DNA of 64,000 nucleotides from Streptomyces sp. NBC_01707 (GTDB lineage Bacteria > Actinomycetota > Actinomycetes > Streptomycetales > Streptomycetaceae). Each line of letters opens with the position of its first letter. Position 1 is the stretch's first letter. The notes beneath the pieces were generated by a model. The model had not been told where the DNA came from. It saw only the letters and a program-made list of their open reading frames with translations, and did not search any database. Where the stretch lies: positions 4,650,001-4,714,000 of the forward strand of contig NZ_CP109190.1 in NCBI RefSeq assembly GCF_041438805.1. The letters are read 5' to 3'. The position numbers and the translations under genes are program-made. Shown in pieces: positions 52,546 to 61,732 of the stretch.

Positions 52546-53409
52546 TCAGCGGGCCAGCCGGCCGAGGAGCGAACCTGCGGCGACGATGCCGACGAGCGCC
52601 GCAAGGGCGAGGATGGCGAAGTCGAGCCCCAGGTGGGCCGGTGTACCGATGAGCAGCCCGCGCAGGGCGTCGACCTGGTAGCTCAGCGGGTTCACCCTGC
52701 TGATGGCCTGGAGCCAGCCCGGCATCAGGGCGACCGGGTACAGCGCGTTGGAGGCGAAGAACAGCGGCATGGTGATGGCCTGGCCGATGCCCATCAGCCG
52801 GTCGCGGGTCAGGACGATGCCGGCGATCGACATCGACAGGCAGGAGAAGAACGCCGAGGCGAGGACGACGACCACGACCACGCCGAGCAGACGCAACGGG
52901 TTCCAGGTCATGCCGACACCGATCAGCGCGGCGATCACGATGACGACCGCCGCCTGGATCACGGCCTTCACCCCGGCGGCGAAGGCCTTGCCGGTCACCA
53001 GGGCGGTCCGGGGCGTCGGTGTGACCATGAGCTTGGTCAGGACTCCTGAGTCCCGCTCCCAGATGATCATGATGCCGTAGAAGATCGCGATGAACATGGC
53101 GGACTGGGCGATGATGCCGGGCGCCAGGAAGTCGAGATAGGGGACGCCGCCGGTCGGGATGGCGTGGATACGGGAGAACGTCACGCCGAAGATGAGCAGC
53201 CAGAGTGCCGGCTGCACGGCACGGGTGTAGATCTCGGTACGGTCGTGGCGCAGCTTCTGCATTTCGACGACGCACATCGCGGCGACGCGCGCGGGGACGA
53301 CGCGCCAGCCGGTGCGGGACGGCGGCGGGTCCAGCAGGAGAGAGAATCGCTCGTCGGGTGAGCCGGGTTCAGCCGAGGCGTGATGCGGTGCGACGGGTAC
53401 GGCGGACAT
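52546..53409 (-). CDS. ABC-2 type transporter permease (drug exporter type)
   Basis: A 287-residue ABC-2 permease with six membrane helices (ALWLLIFGVTFSRI; SAMFIAIFYGIMII; AVIQAAVVIVIAALIG; VVVVVLASAFFSCLSMSIAG; LFFASNALYPVALMP; LDFAILALAALVGIV). The ABC-2 signature near NALYPVALMPGWLQAISRVNPL is typical of DrrB/daunorubicin-resistance-like exporters. Its start overlaps the upstream ATPase gene by 41 bp. Together with the ATPase it should export a lipophilic compound. Confidence 0.92.
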   Translation of the reverse strand: MSAVPVAPHHASAEPGSPDERFSLLLDPPPSRTGWRVVPARVAAMCVVEMQKLRHDRTEIYTRAVQPALWLLIFGVTFSRIHAIPTGGVPYLDFLAPGIIAQSAMFIAIFYGIMIIWERDSGVLTKLMVTPTPRTALVTGKAFAAGVKAVIQAAVVIVIAALIGVGMTWNPLRLLGVVVVVVLASAFFSCLSMSIAGIVLTRDRLMGIGQAITMPLFFASNALYPVALMPGWLQAISRVNPLSYQVDALRGLLIGTPAHLGLDFAILALAALVGIVAAGSLLGRLAR

Positions 53410-54241
53410 CGCGGAACGCCCCCTTCCCTTCGTCGGAACCTGAGCCGGGGCCGGAGCCCGAGCCGCGGTCGTCCAGACCGCTTCCGGAGTGGTACCGGAA
53501 GACGTCCTCCAGCGTCGGCGGCGGCAGGGCGGTCTCGCCGGACTCCCGGCGGTGCTCGATCAGTTCGGCCTTGAGCTCGGCGGGCGTGCCGAGCGCCCGG
53601 AGCCTGCCGAGGTGCATGAGGGCCAGCCGGTCGCAGCGCTGATCGGCCTCGTCCATGGAGTGGGTGGTGACCAGCACCGTCATCCCGGTGCCGGTCCGGA
53701 TCTCCGTGATGCGGTCCCAGACACTGTCGCGCGCGATCGGGTCCAGGCCGATGGTCGGTTCGTCCAGGATCATCAGCCGGGGTGCGCTGACCAGGGCCTG
53801 GGCCAGTTCTAGGCGGCGCACCATGCCACCGGAGTAGGTGGCCGCGAGCCGGTGCGCCTGGGCGCCGAGGCCGACAGCGTCCAGCGCCTGTCCGACGCGC
53901 GCCGCGCGCCGGCGGCGGGGCACGTCGAAGACGCGGGCGAAGAGGGCGACGTTCTCCCGGCCGGTGAGGCCGGCGTCGGCCGACAGCTGCTGCGGTACGT
54001 AACCGAGCAGGCGCCGTACGGCCATCTTCTGCCGGGCCGCGTCATGACCGAGGACCTCGATGACCCCGGACGGCACGGGCAGCAGGGTGGTGATCGCGCG
54101 CATGGTGGTCGTCTTGCCCGCGCCGTTGGGCCCGAGCAGGCCGAAGACCTCGCCGGGGCGGACCAGCAGGTCCAGCCCGTCGACGGCTTTCGACGTACCG
54201 AAGGAATAAGTCAGACCGGTACAGCTGAGAGCGGGGGTCAC
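53369..54241 (-). CDS. ABC transporter ATPase, DrrA-like
   Basis: A 290-residue ATPase with Walker A GPNGAGKTT near residue 39, signature YSGGMVRRLELAQAL, Walker B MILDEPTIGLD and H-loop VTTHSMDEADQRCDRLA. The C-terminal 50 residues hold the DrrA-type extension (PTLEDVFRYHSG) plus a Gly/Ser-rich variable tail. GTG 54241 overlaps the MarR stop (GTGA). It powers the ABC-2 permease downstream, so drug or lipid export is likely. Confidence 0.93.
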   Translation of the reverse strand: MTPALSCTGLTYSFGTSKAVDGLDLLVRPGEVFGLLGPNGAGKTTTMRAITTLLPVPSGVIEVLGHDAARQKMAVRRLLGYVPQQLSADAGLTGRENVALFARVFDVPRRRRAARVGQALDAVGLGAQAHRLAATYSGGMVRRLELAQALVSAPRLMILDEPTIGLDPIARDSVWDRITEIRTGTGMTVLVTTHSMDEADQRCDRLALMHLGRLRALGTPAELKAELIEHRRESGETALPPPTLEDVFRYHSGSGLDDRGSGSGPGSGSDEGKGAFRDVRRTRRTASRLG

Positions 54242-54693
54242 GGGGGCTCCTCCCCTTCGCGCAATGAGTCCGCGAGTCTGCGCAGTGACGGGAGCGCGGC
54301 GGTCAGCGCGGCCCGGTCGGCCGCGTCGAGCTTCGCGACGTGTTCACGGAAGAGCGCGTCGCGCCGGGCACGCCACTCCCACAGCCGCGCGACGCCTGCC
54401 GGGGTCGGGTACAGCAGCGCGGCACGCCCGTCGCCGGGGTCGGTCTCGCGACGCAACAACCCCTCCATGACCAGGCGATTGACCAGGGTGCTGACGGAGT
54501 TGGCCGCGAGGCAGAGGTCGTGCGCCGCCGCCGAGACACGTATGCCGGGCTCGGCGGCCACCACCCGCAGCAGTTCGGCGTGTGCCCCGCGCAGCCTGGG
54601 AGCCGGCAGGTCGCTCCACAGTCGTCGCCGGGCGAGCCTCTGGATGCGGGGCAGAAGTCCGGCGAGCTCATCCGGTAGATCACCCGCCGCCAT
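54238..54693 (-). CDS. MarR-family transcriptional regulator
   Basis: A 151-residue winged-helix regulator (ELLRVVAAEPGIRVSAAAHDL, recognition part SVSTLVNRLVMEGLLRRE, wing RRETDPGDGRAALLYPT). First gene of the exporter operon, so it probably represses its own operon and is released by the exported compound. A candidate dyad lies just upstream at 54704-54722. Confidence 0.9.
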   Translation of the reverse strand: MAAGDLPDELAGLLPRIQRLARRRLWSDLPAPRLRGAHAELLRVVAAEPGIRVSAAAHDLCLAANSVSTLVNRLVMEGLLRRETDPGDGRAALLYPTPAGVARLWEWRARRDALFREHVAKLDAADRAALTAALPSLRRLADSLREGEEPP

Positions 54694-54703
54694 ACGTCCA
54701 TTT

Positions 54704-54722
54704 TATCTCTGTAGGCGAGGTA
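54704..54722. promoter_or_regulatory. Possible MarR operator upstream of the exporter operon
   Basis: TATCTC and GAGGTA are imperfect inverted repeats (5 of 6) separated by 7 bases, 11 bp upstream of the MarR start codon. Placement and length suit autoregulation by a MarR dimer. Confidence 0.4.
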
Positions 54723-54805
54723 TCGGCCGGGTGTGATGACCGCCGTGTGCGATTGCCGCGGTCCGACCGGCGGAATCGGGTGCGCTGCGAACTCTCCGCT
54801 GCATA

Positions 54806-54851
54806 TACGTACGACAGGGCCGGCCGGCTACGTACGACACGGCCGGCCGGC
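54806..54851. repeat. Two tandem 23-bp repeats in an intergenic region
   Basis: 54806-54828 and 54829-54851 differ at one base. Each unit begins TACGTACGACA and ends GGCCGGCCGGC, so it combines the palindromes GTAC and GGCCGGCC. They lie between the MarR operon promoter side and the end of the peptidase gene. Confidence 0.85.
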
Positions 54852-54931
54852 GGTCACGGGCATGAACACGCCCGCACTGCCGACGGGCGGGCCGTCGCCC
54901 CACCCCGTCGGCGGCTTCGAACGGGCGGGCC

Positions 54932-56293
54932 TCAATCGGCGAGCGCACCCATGGGGTCCCAGGCCGGCAGGACGATCGGCGGCTCGTCGAGGGCGGCGAC
55001 CAGTTCCGGCGGCAGTGCGGAGCGCCGCACCGCGACCTCGAAGACGTGCTCGCCGAACCATGAGTCGTTCATGGTCCAGAACCCCTTGTCGGCCTTCTCG
55101 TCGCCCCAGCTGTTCTCGACCCGCCAGCGGCGCGGAGCGCCGTCGACCACGTCCACGCCGGTCAACAGCATCGCGTGCGTCATCTGGGTCTCGTGGTGGA
55201 TGAGCCGTGCCGCCTTGTCCAGCTCGAACGACGTGTCGTAGACGGCCTCGTAGTCGAACAGATCGGCGTCCCAGATCCCGAGGTCCGCACGCATCATCCG
55301 GGCCACGTCGCAGCCGAACCACACCGGCTCGCCGCCGACTACGGCGTCCATGCTGAGACGCTTCAGCAGGTCCATCTCCACGTTCAGGTAGACCACCGGC
55401 GGAGCTTCGACGACGTTGCCCAAGTACTCGACGGTGAAGGTGCGGCCGACCGGACTCGACTCCCTCGGGTCATGGACGATACAGACGTAGTCGTCGAGGG
55501 GTATCTGCACGTACGACTTCGCGAACTCGGCCGGCGTCATCCAGCCCGCGCGGTGGAACTCCTGGTCCTTGTCCCGCCACTGCCACAGAAACCGCTGCGG
55601 CGGTGTACCGAGGTGGATGCTGAGTACGCGGTGGACGGCGGCCAGCACCGCTCGCTTGTGCACGCGCTGCGCCTCGGCCCCCTCGGCAACCGTTCGGCGC
55701 AGATCCCGGGCACCCCGGCGGAGCAGGCTCTTCAGGGCCCGGTTCATCGGTCCCGTCGCCGACGAGCTGTCCGTCTCCGGCATCGCCGACTTCGGCACCA
55801 GACCGTGCTTGGCGACCAGCGCCACGAACATGTTCCACTGGCCGCCGTCGCTGATGGGGTCCCCGAGCAGGTGCGCCACCGTCCGGTCGTCGACGTCTCG
55901 GTCAGAGGTCTCGATGATGGCCTCGAGGAAGTGGTTCGCCCGCTCGAACTTGTCCCACCAGAGCAGGTAGTTCTGGGAGAACTCGAAGTCCTTCACACCG
56001 AGCTTCTGTGCGGCGCCGACACGCAGCAGGTTGAGCCCGGCGAACATCCAACAGCGTCCGCTCTTCTTCTGGTTGGTGACTTTCCAGTCGTCCAGGTGGT
56101 GGGAGACCGAGTGGTCGACGGCGGTCACGATCCGCCGGTCCAGGGCGATGTCGTCCACGGGCGTCTGGGTCACGGCGTTCTGCATCAGCCGGTTCGCCGG
56201 CCGAGAGGCGAACTCCTTCTCGAAGACCTCGAACTGCGCGGGGGTCAGACTGCGGTCGGTGGCCTGATGGGGGTGAGGGTGTCCGAGCGTCAC
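54932..56293 (-). CDS. pepC: Papain-family peptidase, bleomycin hydrolase/aminopeptidase C type
   Basis: A 453-residue cytoplasmic cysteine aminopeptidase (C1B). The catalytic residues are visible: Gln75 of the oxyanion hole and Cys81 in NQKKSGRCWMFAGLN, His373 in MTHAMLLTGV and Asn394 in VENSWGD. The C-terminal arm, which reaches into the active site in this family, ends PAWDPMGALAD. Family members form hexameric barrels that trim peptides and inactivate bleomycins. No resistance or biosynthesis genes are adjacent, so general peptide turnover is the simplest role. Confidence 0.93.
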   Translation of the reverse strand: MTLGHPHPHQATDRSLTPAQFEVFEKEFASRPANRLMQNAVTQTPVDDIALDRRIVTAVDHSVSHHLDDWKVTNQKKSGRCWMFAGLNLLRVGAAQKLGVKDFEFSQNYLLWWDKFERANHFLEAIIETSDRDVDDRTVAHLLGDPISDGGQWNMFVALVAKHGLVPKSAMPETDSSSATGPMNRALKSLLRRGARDLRRTVAEGAEAQRVHKRAVLAAVHRVLSIHLGTPPQRFLWQWRDKDQEFHRAGWMTPAEFAKSYVQIPLDDYVCIVHDPRESSPVGRTFTVEYLGNVVEAPPVVYLNVEMDLLKRLSMDAVVGGEPVWFGCDVARMMRADLGIWDADLFDYEAVYDTSFELDKAARLIHHETQMTHAMLLTGVDVVDGAPRRWRVENSWGDEKADKGFWTMNDSWFGEHVFEVAVRRSALPPELVAALDEPPIVLPAWDPMGALAD

Positions 56294-56579
56294 AGTATCC
56301 GCTTCCAGTTCTCGAGTCGGCCCGTGATCGCGCGGGCCCGGGGCAGGCGGGAGGGGAAAGCGTTCTCACCGTCGCACGGCCGTTCAGCCGCAGTCAACGG
56401 AGTTGCTGCACGATCGACGAGGTGAACTGCCGTGACGTGCCGAGCGCGCACCCGACCGCGCTTTCGGTAACTGTGCGCCGGTCAGTACGTGTCGGCCGGA
56501 CCCTTACGCCACGACTCACGGCGGGGTGAACGGAGCGGCCCCCGAGCGACCCGTCGGCCACGTGCAGGCCACGGTGCGC

Positions 56580-57098
56580 TCACCGCTCCGGGAACCGCTC
56601 CCCGCACCTGCTGCAGAACACCGGCGCGGGATCGGCCGAGAGACGGCCGCAGTCGGGACAGACCCGGTCCAGCATGCAGGGCCCCTCGCCGCCTTCGTCC
56701 GCCGCCGGGGCCTCGGCCGAGGACTTGATCGTCAGGCCCGGACGGCGGCGGTGGACGGTGAGGTACGCCAGGCCGTCCGGTCCGGCCACGAGAGCACGGC
56801 GGGAGGTGCGGGGCAACCACAGGACCGTGGTGGCTGCGAGCTCCAGGACCTCTGCGCCCGTGGCCATCCGGCCGCTCCCCGCGACGACGACGAGGAGCAC
56901 GTCGAGGACGTCCTCCTGATGCTCACCGACTTCGGCGCCCGGCGGCAGACGCACCAGATTGGCATCCATCTCCCGCCCTTGTTCGGCCAGTTGCCAGAGC
57001 GCACCACGCCGGTCGGGGGCTGCGGTGGCGAGCAGATCGTCGAGTACGGCGAGGACCCGTGGGGTGGAATTCACGGCAGCCACGCTACGCCCCGCCAT
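56580..57098 (-). CDS. Cupin protein with C-terminal zinc ribbon
   Basis: A 172-residue protein. Residues about 40-118 form a small beta-barrel of cupin type (DANLVRLPPGAEVGEHQED start; LDVLLVVVAGSGRMATG; LPRTSRRALVAGPDGLAYLTVHRR). The His/Glu metal-binding set is partly visible as EHQED. After a linker, residues about 142-170 hold two CxxC knuckles, CPDCG and CSRCG, forming a zinc ribbon. The fusion is unusual and suggests a regulatory or protein-binding role. ATG 57098 has AAGGG upstream. It is divergent from the iminopeptidase by 41 bp. Confidence 0.78.
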   Translation of the reverse strand: MAGRSVAAVNSTPRVLAVLDDLLATAAPDRRGALWQLAEQGREMDANLVRLPPGAEVGEHQEDVLDVLLVVVAGSGRMATGAEVLELAATTVLWLPRTSRRALVAGPDGLAYLTVHRRRPGLTIKSSAEAPAADEGGEGPCMLDRVCPDCGRLSADPAPVFCSRCGERFPER

Positions 57099-57139
57099 AG
57101 GGTGAGCCCTTTGGCCCGGACCGGAAGGACGACGCCGCC

Positions 57140-58111
57140 ATGGACCGCGAGCCCCACGCGAAGTACCCCCCGATCGAACCGTACGACCAGGGCATGCTCG
57201 ATGTCGGTGACGGCAATCTCGTGCACTGGGAGGTCTGCGGCAACCCGGAGGGCAAGCCCGCGCTCGTCGTCCACGGCGGCCCGGGGTCGGGGTGCGGCGC
57301 GCACACCCGGCAGTACTTCGACCCGGACCGGTACCGCGTCGTCCTCTTCGACCAGCGGGGCTGCGGCCGGTCGACCCCGCACGCGAGCGACCCTGCCGCC
57401 GACATGCGGCACAACACCACCGCCCACCTCATCGCCGACATGGAGCGGCTGCGTGTCCGTCTCGGGATCGAGAAGTGGCTGCTGTACGGGGGGTCCTGGG
57501 GGTCGACGCTGATCCTGGCGTACGCCGAGGAACATCCGGAGCGGGTCTCCGAGATCGTGATCCCGGCCGTCACGACGACCCGGCGCAGTGAGATCGACTG
57601 GCTGTACCGGGGCGTCGGGAAGATCTTTCCGGAGGCCTGGGACCTGTTCCGGGCGGGCGTCCCGGAGGCCGCCGGGGACGACGGTCTGGTGGCCGCGTAC
57701 GCCCGGCGGATGGAGAGCACGGACGCTGCGGTACGGGCGAAGGCCACGGCCGACTGGTGTGCCTGGGAGGACGCGGTGCTCTCCCAGGAGACGTACTCGG
57801 GGCCGCCCCCCTACAGCGGCCGGCCGGGCAGGGCTCAGCAGGCGCTGGTACGGATCTGTTCGCACTACTTCTCGCACGGCGCCTGGCTGGAGGAAGGGCA
57901 GCTGATCCGGAACGCCGGGCGGCTGGCGGGCATCCCGGGTGTGCTGGTGCACGGCCGGTTCGACCTCGGCGGCCCGCTGATCACCGCGTGGGAGCTGGCG
58001 AAGGCATGGCCGGACGCGGAGCTGACCGTGATCGACGGGGCTGGGCATCTGGGCGGGCCGGCGACCACCCGGGCGGTCCTGGAGGCGCTGGACCGGTTCG
58101 CCGCGCGGTAG
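57140..58111 (+). CDS. pip: Proline iminopeptidase
   Basis: A 323-residue alpha/beta-hydrolase peptidase (S33) releasing N-terminal proline from peptides. It has the HGGPGSGCGAHTRQYFDP oxyanion segment, FDQRGCGRSTPH, the nucleophile GGSWGSTL (Ser near residue 118), catalytic Asp in VHGRFDLGGP and His in GAGHLGG. Sequence and length suit the classical Pip subfamily. It is cytoplasmic. GGAAGGA lies ahead of ATG 57140. Confidence 0.93.
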   Translation: MDREPHAKYPPIEPYDQGMLDVGDGNLVHWEVCGNPEGKPALVVHGGPGSGCGAHTRQYFDPDRYRVVLFDQRGCGRSTPHASDPAADMRHNTTAHLIADMERLRVRLGIEKWLLYGGSWGSTLILAYAEEHPERVSEIVIPAVTTTRRSEIDWLYRGVGKIFPEAWDLFRAGVPEAAGDDGLVAAYARRMESTDAAVRAKATADWCAWEDAVLSQETYSGPPPYSGRPGRAQQALVRICSHYFSHGAWLEEGQLIRNAGRLAGIPGVLVHGRFDLGGPLITAWELAKAWPDAELTVIDGAGHLGGPATTRAVLEALDRFAAR

Positions 58112-58293
58112 TGGACCGGGGGCGGCGCGACACGGGGGCGGTCCTGTCGGCCGGACAGAGCAATGGCATGCTGTGCAGCCCGCCGCAATGCGGTGGATCT
58201 TGCTCCTCTCGTCGGAATTCCCGTGGCGTTCCCCCAACGTGCCCCCGAGCCGACGGAACCTGACTGTCCCACCACTCTCCCAAGGGATACGAC

Positions 58294-60597
58294 TTGAGAT
58301 CGCGGCGAAGACTCTGGGCCACGGCTGCTGTTGCGACGACGGCGGTGGCCGGTGTCCTGGTGTTCCAGGGCATGACCGGAAATTCCGACGACAGTGCCGA
58401 CAGCAAGGCAGGTCCGGTCCGGGCCGAGGTGCGCGAGGCGGCGCTGAAGGTGTCCGCCGACGGCAGTTCCGCGACGCTCGGCAGGCGGGACACCGCTCCG
58501 TTCAGCATGCTCGGCGTCACCTGGACCGACCCGGCGGCCAAGGTGTCCGGATCCGTCGAGGTGAGGACCCGGTCCGCCGCCGACGGGAACTGGACGTCCT
58601 GGCTGCCCCTCGAAACCGACCTGGACGGGCGTACGGAGACCGGCCGGTCCGGTGTCCGCGGGGCCACCGAGCCGCGCTGGGTCGGGCCGTCGAACGGTGT
58701 CGAGGTACGAGTGACGGCGGGGGACAAGATCTCCGCCAAGCTCCCGGCGGGCCTGCGGCTGGACACCGTCGCCCCCGGAAGGACCCCCGGCAAGGACTCC
58801 GGCGACGGAACCGCGCTGAACGCGGACCCGGCCGCCTTCGTCGCCGCGGACGAGAATCCGGCGGACCCGTCGGCCGACCCGTCCACCGACCCGTCGGTCC
58901 CCGGCGACTCCCCCACGCCCGAGGCGTCCGACGCCTCGTCACCGGCCGCCGAGCCCACGGTGTCCGAGCCTTCGCCGTCCACGTCGGTGTCGCAGAGCCC
59001 CACCGTCACGGAGAGCGGCACACCCACGTCGGGCGTGAGCACCTCGCCGTCCGCGACGCTGCCGGTCGCACCGCCGTCCACCGTGCCCCGGCCGCCGATC
59101 ACGTCCCGCGCGGGCTGGGGCGCCGACGAGTCGATCAGCCCGGAGGCACCGGAGTACAACGACACGGTCAAGGCCGTCTTCGTCCACCACACCGCGGGGA
59201 CCAACGACTACTCCTGCACCGACTCCGCCGCCGTCGTCCGCAGCCTGTACGCGTACCACGTACAGAGCAACGGCTGGAAGGACATCGGCTACAACTTCGT
59301 GGTCGACAAGTGCGGGACGGTCTTCGAGGGCCGTAAGGGCGGCGTGGACCGGCCCGTCCTCGGCGCACACACCTACGGCTTCAACCGGGAGTCGGCCGGT
59401 ATCGCGGTCATCGGCACCTACACAGGCGCCGGCGCGCCGACCGCGGCGCTCACCTCGGTCGCTCGGGTGGCCGCGTGGAAGCTCGGCCAGTACAAGGTCG
59501 ACCCGGCGGGCACCACGATGCTCACCGCCGGCGCCGACGGCAACAACTACGCCGGGACGAAGTTCGTCTCGGGAACGCAGTACTCGTTCAAAACGATCTC
59601 CGGCCACCGCGACGGCTACAACACCGAGTGCCCCGGCACCAAGCTGTACGGCCAACTGCCGACCATCCGCAGCAACGCGGCCGGGCCCGTCACCGGACTG
59701 ATCGTCAAATCCGTGACCGGCGCCGGCCTGTCCGGCACGACGTACTACACCAAGTCGGCGATCACCGTGGGCTGGACGGCGACCACGCCGAACGCCCTGA
59801 TCTCCAAGTACGAGCTGCTGGTCGACGGCAAGAGTGTCGCCACGGCCGGGTCCACCGCCACCTCGGCGAAGGCCACGCTCGGTGCCGGCACCCACAAGAT
59901 CCAGGTCCGGGCCACGCACCAGTCGGGGAAGACGGCCACGTCCGCGGCCGCGACCGTGATCGCCGATCAGACGGCTCCCACGTTCACCACCAAGCCGAAC
60001 CTCGCCCTGCGCACCGGCACGGTGAACACCACCGCCGTCCCGCTCACCCTGAAGTGGAAGGCGGCCGACGCCGCGTCCCTGAAGGAGGTCCGGCTGACCG
60101 CCCCGGTCGCCAAGACCTACGGGCCGACCACCACGAGCGCCTCGCACACCGCCAAGTCCGGCGTGGCGACCGCCTGGTCCATGACCGCGTACGACCTGGC
60201 GGGCAACACCGCGGCCGCCTCCGTCTCCGGCACCCCGGTCATCCTCCAGGAGACCTCGGCCACGAAGACCGGCACCTGGACGTCGAAGTCGTCGTCCAGC
60301 TACCTCGGCGGCAAGTCGTACTCCAGCTCGTCCAAGGGCGCGAGCCTGACCTGGACGTTCACCGGCAGGTCGGCCGCCTGGGTGGTCTCGCGCGCCAGTA
60401 CGTCCGGCCAGGCGTACGTCTACGTCGACGGCACGAAGGTGGCGACGGTCGACCTGAAGTCGTCCACCACCAAGTACCGCGACGCGCTCTGGACGAAGAG
60501 CTGGTCCACGAGCGCCAAGCACACGGTCAAGATCGTCGTCGTCGCCACCTCGGGACGGCCGACGATCACCACCGACGGCCTGGTCTACCTCAAGTAG
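58294..60597 (+). CDS. Secreted peptidoglycan amidase/recognition protein with Ig-like C-terminus
   Basis: A 767-residue exported protein. TTG 58294 follows AAGGGA; the signal peptide is in residues 1-30. Residues about 50-160 are a Trp-containing beta region, then a Ser/Thr/Pro/Asp-rich linker to about residue 270. The PGRP/amidase domain spans about 270-460, with Zn-ligand pair H298-H299 in VHHTAG, YNFVVDKCGTVFEGR and the second ligand set in ISGHRDGYNTECPGTKLY. The C-terminal 300 residues are repeated beta-sandwich modules. It should cleave N-acetylmuramoyl-L-alanine bonds in the wall or bind peptidoglycan. Followed by a perfect hairpin terminator. Confidence 0.92.
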   Translation: MRSRRRLWATAAVATTAVAGVLVFQGMTGNSDDSADSKAGPVRAEVREAALKVSADGSSATLGRRDTAPFSMLGVTWTDPAAKVSGSVEVRTRSAADGNWTSWLPLETDLDGRTETGRSGVRGATEPRWVGPSNGVEVRVTAGDKISAKLPAGLRLDTVAPGRTPGKDSGDGTALNADPAAFVAADENPADPSADPSTDPSVPGDSPTPEASDASSPAAEPTVSEPSPSTSVSQSPTVTESGTPTSGVSTSPSATLPVAPPSTVPRPPITSRAGWGADESISPEAPEYNDTVKAVFVHHTAGTNDYSCTDSAAVVRSLYAYHVQSNGWKDIGYNFVVDKCGTVFEGRKGGVDRPVLGAHTYGFNRESAGIAVIGTYTGAGAPTAALTSVARVAAWKLGQYKVDPAGTTMLTAGADGNNYAGTKFVSGTQYSFKTISGHRDGYNTECPGTKLYGQLPTIRSNAAGPVTGLIVKSVTGAGLSGTTYYTKSAITVGWTATTPNALISKYELLVDGKSVATAGSTATSAKATLGAGTHKIQVRATHQSGKTATSAAATVIADQTAPTFTTKPNLALRTGTVNTTAVPLTLKWKAADAASLKEVRLTAPVAKTYGPTTTSASHTAKSGVATAWSMTAYDLAGNTAAASVSGTPVILQETSATKTGTWTSKSSSSYLGGKSYSSSSKGASLTWTFTGRSAAWVVSRASTSGQAYVYVDGTKVATVDLKSSTTKYRDALWTKSWSTSAKHTVKIVVVATSGRPTITTDGLVYLK

Positions 60598-60613
60598 CCG
60601 CCACGCACGATGA

Positions 60614-60658
60614 CCTGAGCCCGGCTCCGCGCGCTTGTGCCGCAGAGCCGGGCTCAGG
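60614..60658. terminator. 14-bp perfect stem-loop terminator
   Basis: CCTGAGCCCGGCTC pairs with GAGCCGGGCTCAGG across a 17-base loop, between the amidase stop at 60597 and the end of the converging reductase gene at 60682. A bidirectional terminator. Confidence 0.75.
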
Positions 60659-60681
60659 TGTTCACGGAGGGGTGCCCCCAC

Positions 60682-61677
60682 TCACCAGGCGAAGGCCTCC
60701 GGCGACGGGCCGGTGCCCGGGAAGATCTCGTCCAGGCCTGCCAGCACCTCGTCCGACAGCTCCAGGTCCACGGCGCGCACCGCCGAGTCCAGCTGCTCAC
60801 GCGTACGCGGGCCGGAGATCGGACCCGTCACGCCCGGACGGGTCAGCAGCCAGGCCAGGCCCACCTCGCCGGGCTCCAGGCCGTGCTTCTCCAGCAGGTC
60901 CTCGTACGCCTGGATCTGCGCGCGCACCGTGGAGTCGGCGAGCGCGTCCGCGGACCGGCCGGACGTCGAACGGGCCCCGCCGCCCTCGCGCTCCTTGCGG
61001 ATCACTCCGCCGAGCAGCCCGCCGTGCAGCGGGGACCACGGGATGACACCGAGGCCGTACTCCTGCGCGGCCGGGATGACCTCCATCTCGGCGCGACGTT
61101 CGGCGAGGTTGTAGAGGCACTGCTCGCTGACCAGGCCGTAGGAGCCGAGACGCTTCGCGGTCTCGTTGGTCTGGGCGATCTTCCAGCCGGCGAAGTTGGA
61201 CGAGCCCGCGTAGAGGATCTTGCCCTGCTGGATCAGGACGTCGATGGCCTGCCAGATCTCCTCGACCGGGGTGGCGCGGTCGATGTGGTGGAACTGGTAC
61301 AGGTCGATGTGGTCCGTCTGCAGCCGCTTGAGGCTGGCGTCGACGGCGCGCCTGATGTTGAGCGCGGAGAGCTTGTGGTGGTTGGGCCAGGCATCGCCCT
61401 CCGCGGCCATGTTCCCGTACACCTTGGTGGCGAGTACGACCTTGTCGCGGCGTTCACCGCCCTTGGCGAACCAGGTGCCGAGGATCTCCTCCGTGCGGCC
61501 CTTGTTCTCGCCCCAACCGTAGACATTGGCAGTGTCGAAAAAGTTGACGCCCGCGTCCAGCGCGGCGTCCATGATCGCGTGGCTGTCGGCCTCATTGGTC
61601 TGCGGGCCGAAGTTCATGGTGCCGAGGACAAGTCGGCTGACTTCGAGTCCGGTGCGTCCGAGCTGCGTGTACTTCAT
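60682..61677 (-). CDS. Aldo/keto reductase
   Basis: A 331-residue NADPH-dependent oxidoreductase of the YhdN/voltage-gated beta-subunit-like group. The catalytic tetrad is visible as Asp and Tyr in DTANVYGWGENKG, Lys in VLATKVYG and His in YQFHHID; cofactor-binding residues are in ISGPRTREQLDSA. ATG 61677 matches the family N-terminus MKYTQLGRTGLEVS. The PadR gene lies 55 bp upstream on the same strand, so it may be controlled with it. Substrate unknown; carbonyl detoxification is likely. Confidence 0.92.
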   Translation of the reverse strand: MKYTQLGRTGLEVSRLVLGTMNFGPQTNEADSHAIMDAALDAGVNFFDTANVYGWGENKGRTEEILGTWFAKGGERRDKVVLATKVYGNMAAEGDAWPNHHKLSALNIRRAVDASLKRLQTDHIDLYQFHHIDRATPVEEIWQAIDVLIQQGKILYAGSSNFAGWKIAQTNETAKRLGSYGLVSEQCLYNLAERRAEMEVIPAAQEYGLGVIPWSPLHGGLLGGVIRKEREGGGARSTSGRSADALADSTVRAQIQAYEDLLEKHGLEPGEVGLAWLLTRPGVTGPISGPRTREQLDSAVRAVDLELSDEVLAGLDEIFPGTGPSPEAFAW

Positions 61678-61732
61678 GGGTACCAACCCAACGCCTTCGA
61701 GTCCGCTCGAAGCAAGGGCTCGGCGGGCGGGC

